Origin: Acidobacteriota bacterium
GTDB lineage: Bacteria > Acidobacteriota > Thermoanaerobaculia > Multivoradales > Multivoraceae
NCBI GenBank assembly: GCA_029263415.1
Contig: JAJCXN010000048.1
Location: forward strand, 201,169 to 265,168
DNA: 64,000 bases
Reading direction: 5' to 3'
Shown here: positions 62,672-64,000 of the stretch, in pieces
Layout of the letters: each line of letters begins with the position of its first letter
Position numbering within the stretch: the stretch's first letter is position 1
Notes under the pieces: model-generated
Databases searched by the model: none
The model's input: only the letters and a program-made list of their open reading frames with translations
What the model was told of the DNA's origin: nothing
Made by a program: the position numbers and the translations under genes

Positions 62672-62982
62672 TCGAATCTCCATTGGGTAGTGAGGAAACC
62701 AGTCTATATCTGAGTTGACCGTTCCCACTTCTCGCTGCAGAGACTCAAGAAGGCTCGAATAGCACGCTGCCACCTCAAAAGTCGCGTGTGGTGACAGGAA
62801 CAGGCCAACTAGACGCGCGGGATCGAAACGCGGGATAGGAACGCGCCAACCATCTCTCGGTCACCATCTGCAAGCTCTTCGGAAGAGCCGCGCAACCCTG
62901 GACGGCGCTCTCCGTAGATACCTTCACAATTGGATATAGTCGACTGCGTCCGGCTACCCACTTCGAAGAGGGCTCTGCATTC
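62672..62982. other. Divergent intergenic region without recognised features
   Basis: This 311-base gap separates the DUF2911 gene from the second PadR gene. A GATATAGT element about 50 bases before the PadR ATG could be a -10 box, and AGTCGACT nearby is a short dyad. Neither is strong, and no long palindrome like that of the first PadR locus is seen. Confidence 0.3.
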
Positions 62983-63339
62983 ATGTCCCAATCCGATCCT
63001 TCCGCCTATTTGCCGCTACCCCCGCGGACCTTCGCCATGCTCGCCGTGCTCGCCGCTGGCCCGACCCACGGTTACTCAGTCATGCAGCAGGTCAACCAGA
63101 CCCTTGGTCGCACCGCGTTCCTGGGCCCAGGAACGCTGTATCGCGTGCTCAAGGAACTGCGCGACGAAGGCCTGATCGAAGAGTCGGCGGCTCCTGACCC
63201 CGCGGCCGACCAGCGCCGCCGCTACTACCGGCTCACCGCCCTTGGACAAGTGGTCGCGGAAACCGAGGCCGAACGGCTAGGAGGCTTGGTTCACGCCGTC
63301 CAGGCCGGGCTTGCCCGCTCCGACGGTGGCGCCCAATGA
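62983..63339 (+). CDS. PadR-family transcriptional regulator (2)
   Basis: A 118-residue PadR protein: TFAMLAVLAAGPTHGYSVMQQVNQTLGRTAFLGPGTLYRVLKELRDEGLIEES, then QRRRYYRLTALGQVVAETEAERLGGLV. Its stop overlaps the start of the ADOP permease (ATGA at 63336-63339), giving a second copy of the PadR-ADOP module of 52.8-55.8 kb but in the opposite orientation. It probably represses its own operon. Confidence 0.92.
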   Translation: MSQSDPSAYLPLPPRTFAMLAVLAAGPTHGYSVMQQVNQTLGRTAFLGPGTLYRVLKELRDEGLIEESAAPDPAADQRRRYYRLTALGQVVAETEAERLGGLVHAVQAGLARSDGGAQ

Positions 63340-64000
63340 GGCTCAAGAACGGCGACAACCCGGAGATGCATCCGGAAGGACGCAGGAACGGAGCGGGCCG
63401 ATTCGCGAACCGGTTGTACGACGTTCTTCTACTCGTTCTGCCCAGCTGGCTCCGTGAGGAGGCGGGCGAAGAGATGCGGCAGATCTTCCGGGTGCAATGG
63501 CGCGAAACCCAAGGAGTTTGGAGGCGCAGTCTGCTGATCTTGTTGACAGTGCTCGATACCGCACGCACGGCGATCTGGTCGTGGCCGCACTCATACGGAT
63601 CGAGCCCAGTGCCTCAGCGCTCAAAGCGCTTACCCCTTTTCAAAACCCAACTGGAGATCACCATGGGCGACATTCGCCACGCATTCCGCAGCCTGATCAA
63701 GAACCCGGCCTTTTCGCTGATGGCACTGCTCGTTCTTTCGCTCGGAGTCGGTGCCAATGCCACGATCCTCACCTTGGTCGACAGGCTGTTCTTCACTGAC
63801 CCGCCCCACGTGGAAGCGCCAGATCAGCTAGTCAGAGTCATGCGTACCAGCGACAGCGGCTCCGAGGGCGGACTCGCCTATCCCGACTTCCGTCACTACC
63901 GGGACAACAATGAAACGTTCACAGAGCTCGCCGCCTACGACGAGGGTGGATTTGCAGTGACGATTGTGCCCACTTCTGACGGCAAGCCAAGCACTGAGAG
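63336..64000 (+). CDS. ADOP-type ABC transporter permease, 5' part
   Basis: An open frame from the ATG at 63336 to the window end with no stop (221 complete codons). It has the ADOP architecture. The cytoplasmic N-terminus FANRLYDVLLLVLPSWLREEAGEEMRQIFRVQW is followed by a linker, then MGDIRHAFRSLIKNPAFSLMALLVLSLGVGANATILTLVDRLFF, which is the MacB/FtsX TM1 signature. The periplasmic domain begins FTDPPHVEAPDQLVRVMR and GGLAYPDFRHYRDNNETF. The protein is truncated by the window edge. It is coupled to PadR (2) by an ATGA overlap. Confidence 0.93.
   Translation, partial: MRLKNGDNPEMHPEGRRNGAGRFANRLYDVLLLVLPSWLREEAGEEMRQIFRVQWRETQGVWRRSLLILLTVLDTARTAIWSWPHSYGSSPVPQRSKRLPLFKTQLEITMGDIRHAFRSLIKNPAFSLMALLVLSLGVGANATILTLVDRLFFTDPPHVEAPDQLVRVMRTSDSGSEGGLAYPDFRHYRDNNETFTELAAYDEGGFAVTIVPTSDGKPSTE

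Noticed and set aside
24-64000. CRISPR arrays, tRNA and rRNA genes
   Set aside because: No regular direct-repeat array and no cloverleaf or rRNA signature was seen by eye.

Overview
The window is about 60% GC, carries dense translationally coupled operons, and most likely comes from an Acidobacteriota bacterium (Thermoanaerobaculia, Holophagae or Vicinamibacteria type). The main clue is the presence of two PadR regulator plus long FtsX/MacB permease (ADOP) pairs, an arrangement typical of that phylum. Numerous secreted NHL and FG-GAP beta-propeller proteins fit as well. The taxonomy is an inference; there is no rRNA or other marker gene here.

Left part (0-15 kb). After a secreted LolA-like protein come a dispersed repeat and the decayed C-terminus of a group II intron type reverse transcriptase. 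Two small LuxR-type regulators follow. Next is a tightly packed plus-strand operon (3750-14855) with the complete enediyne warhead cassette: DUF1702/UnbL, ASPIC-UnbV, the RnfD-like membrane protein UnbU, an iterative PKSE (KS-AT-ACP-KR-DH-PPTase), an AraC regulator and the hotdog thioesterase TEBC. Known PKSE/TEBC pairs make a linear C15 polyene that becomes the enediyne core. None of the usual core-maturation or tailoring genes (P450, flavin reductase, epoxide hydrolase, aminosugar genes) is visible, so the product could be an enediyne, an unusual polyene, or something new.

Middle part (15-46 kb). A convergent minus-strand run of 21 genes reads from a subtilisin-like protease (start 46124) to a DUF5995 protein (end 14990). 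Almost all junctions overlap by 1-8 bases or are separated by fewer than 60. In transcription order it holds: S8 peptidase, two small unknowns, a SAM methyltransferase, an O-carbamoyltransferase, a 53-residue DUF5989 protein, a large membrane SGNH hydrolase, a PQQ-propeller lipoprotein, two paralogous secreted proteins interleaved with four large NHL propeller proteins, an M16 peptidase pair (one with and one without the zinc motif), a di-haem cytochrome c peroxidase, a fifth NHL protein, an MMPL/RND exporter, a LolA-like protein and DUF5995. It is predominantly an extracytoplasmic system. Its convergence with the PKSE operon makes it the best candidate for an undescribed system linked to the polyene/enediyne product, though that link is an inference.

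Right part (46-64 kb). This is a chromosomal mix: an acyltransferase-3, a frameshifted beta-helix surface protein next to the second copy of the dispersed repeat, an alpha/beta-hydrolase coupled to an ECF sigma factor and a small membrane protein, TrhO, a PadR-ADOP pair with a strong palindromic operator, an FG-GAP/TPR protein, an AraC regulator, a berberine-bridge-like flavoenzyme, a VLRF1-type peptidyl-tRNA hydrolase homologue, a DUF2911 protein, and a second PadR-ADOP pair running off the end.
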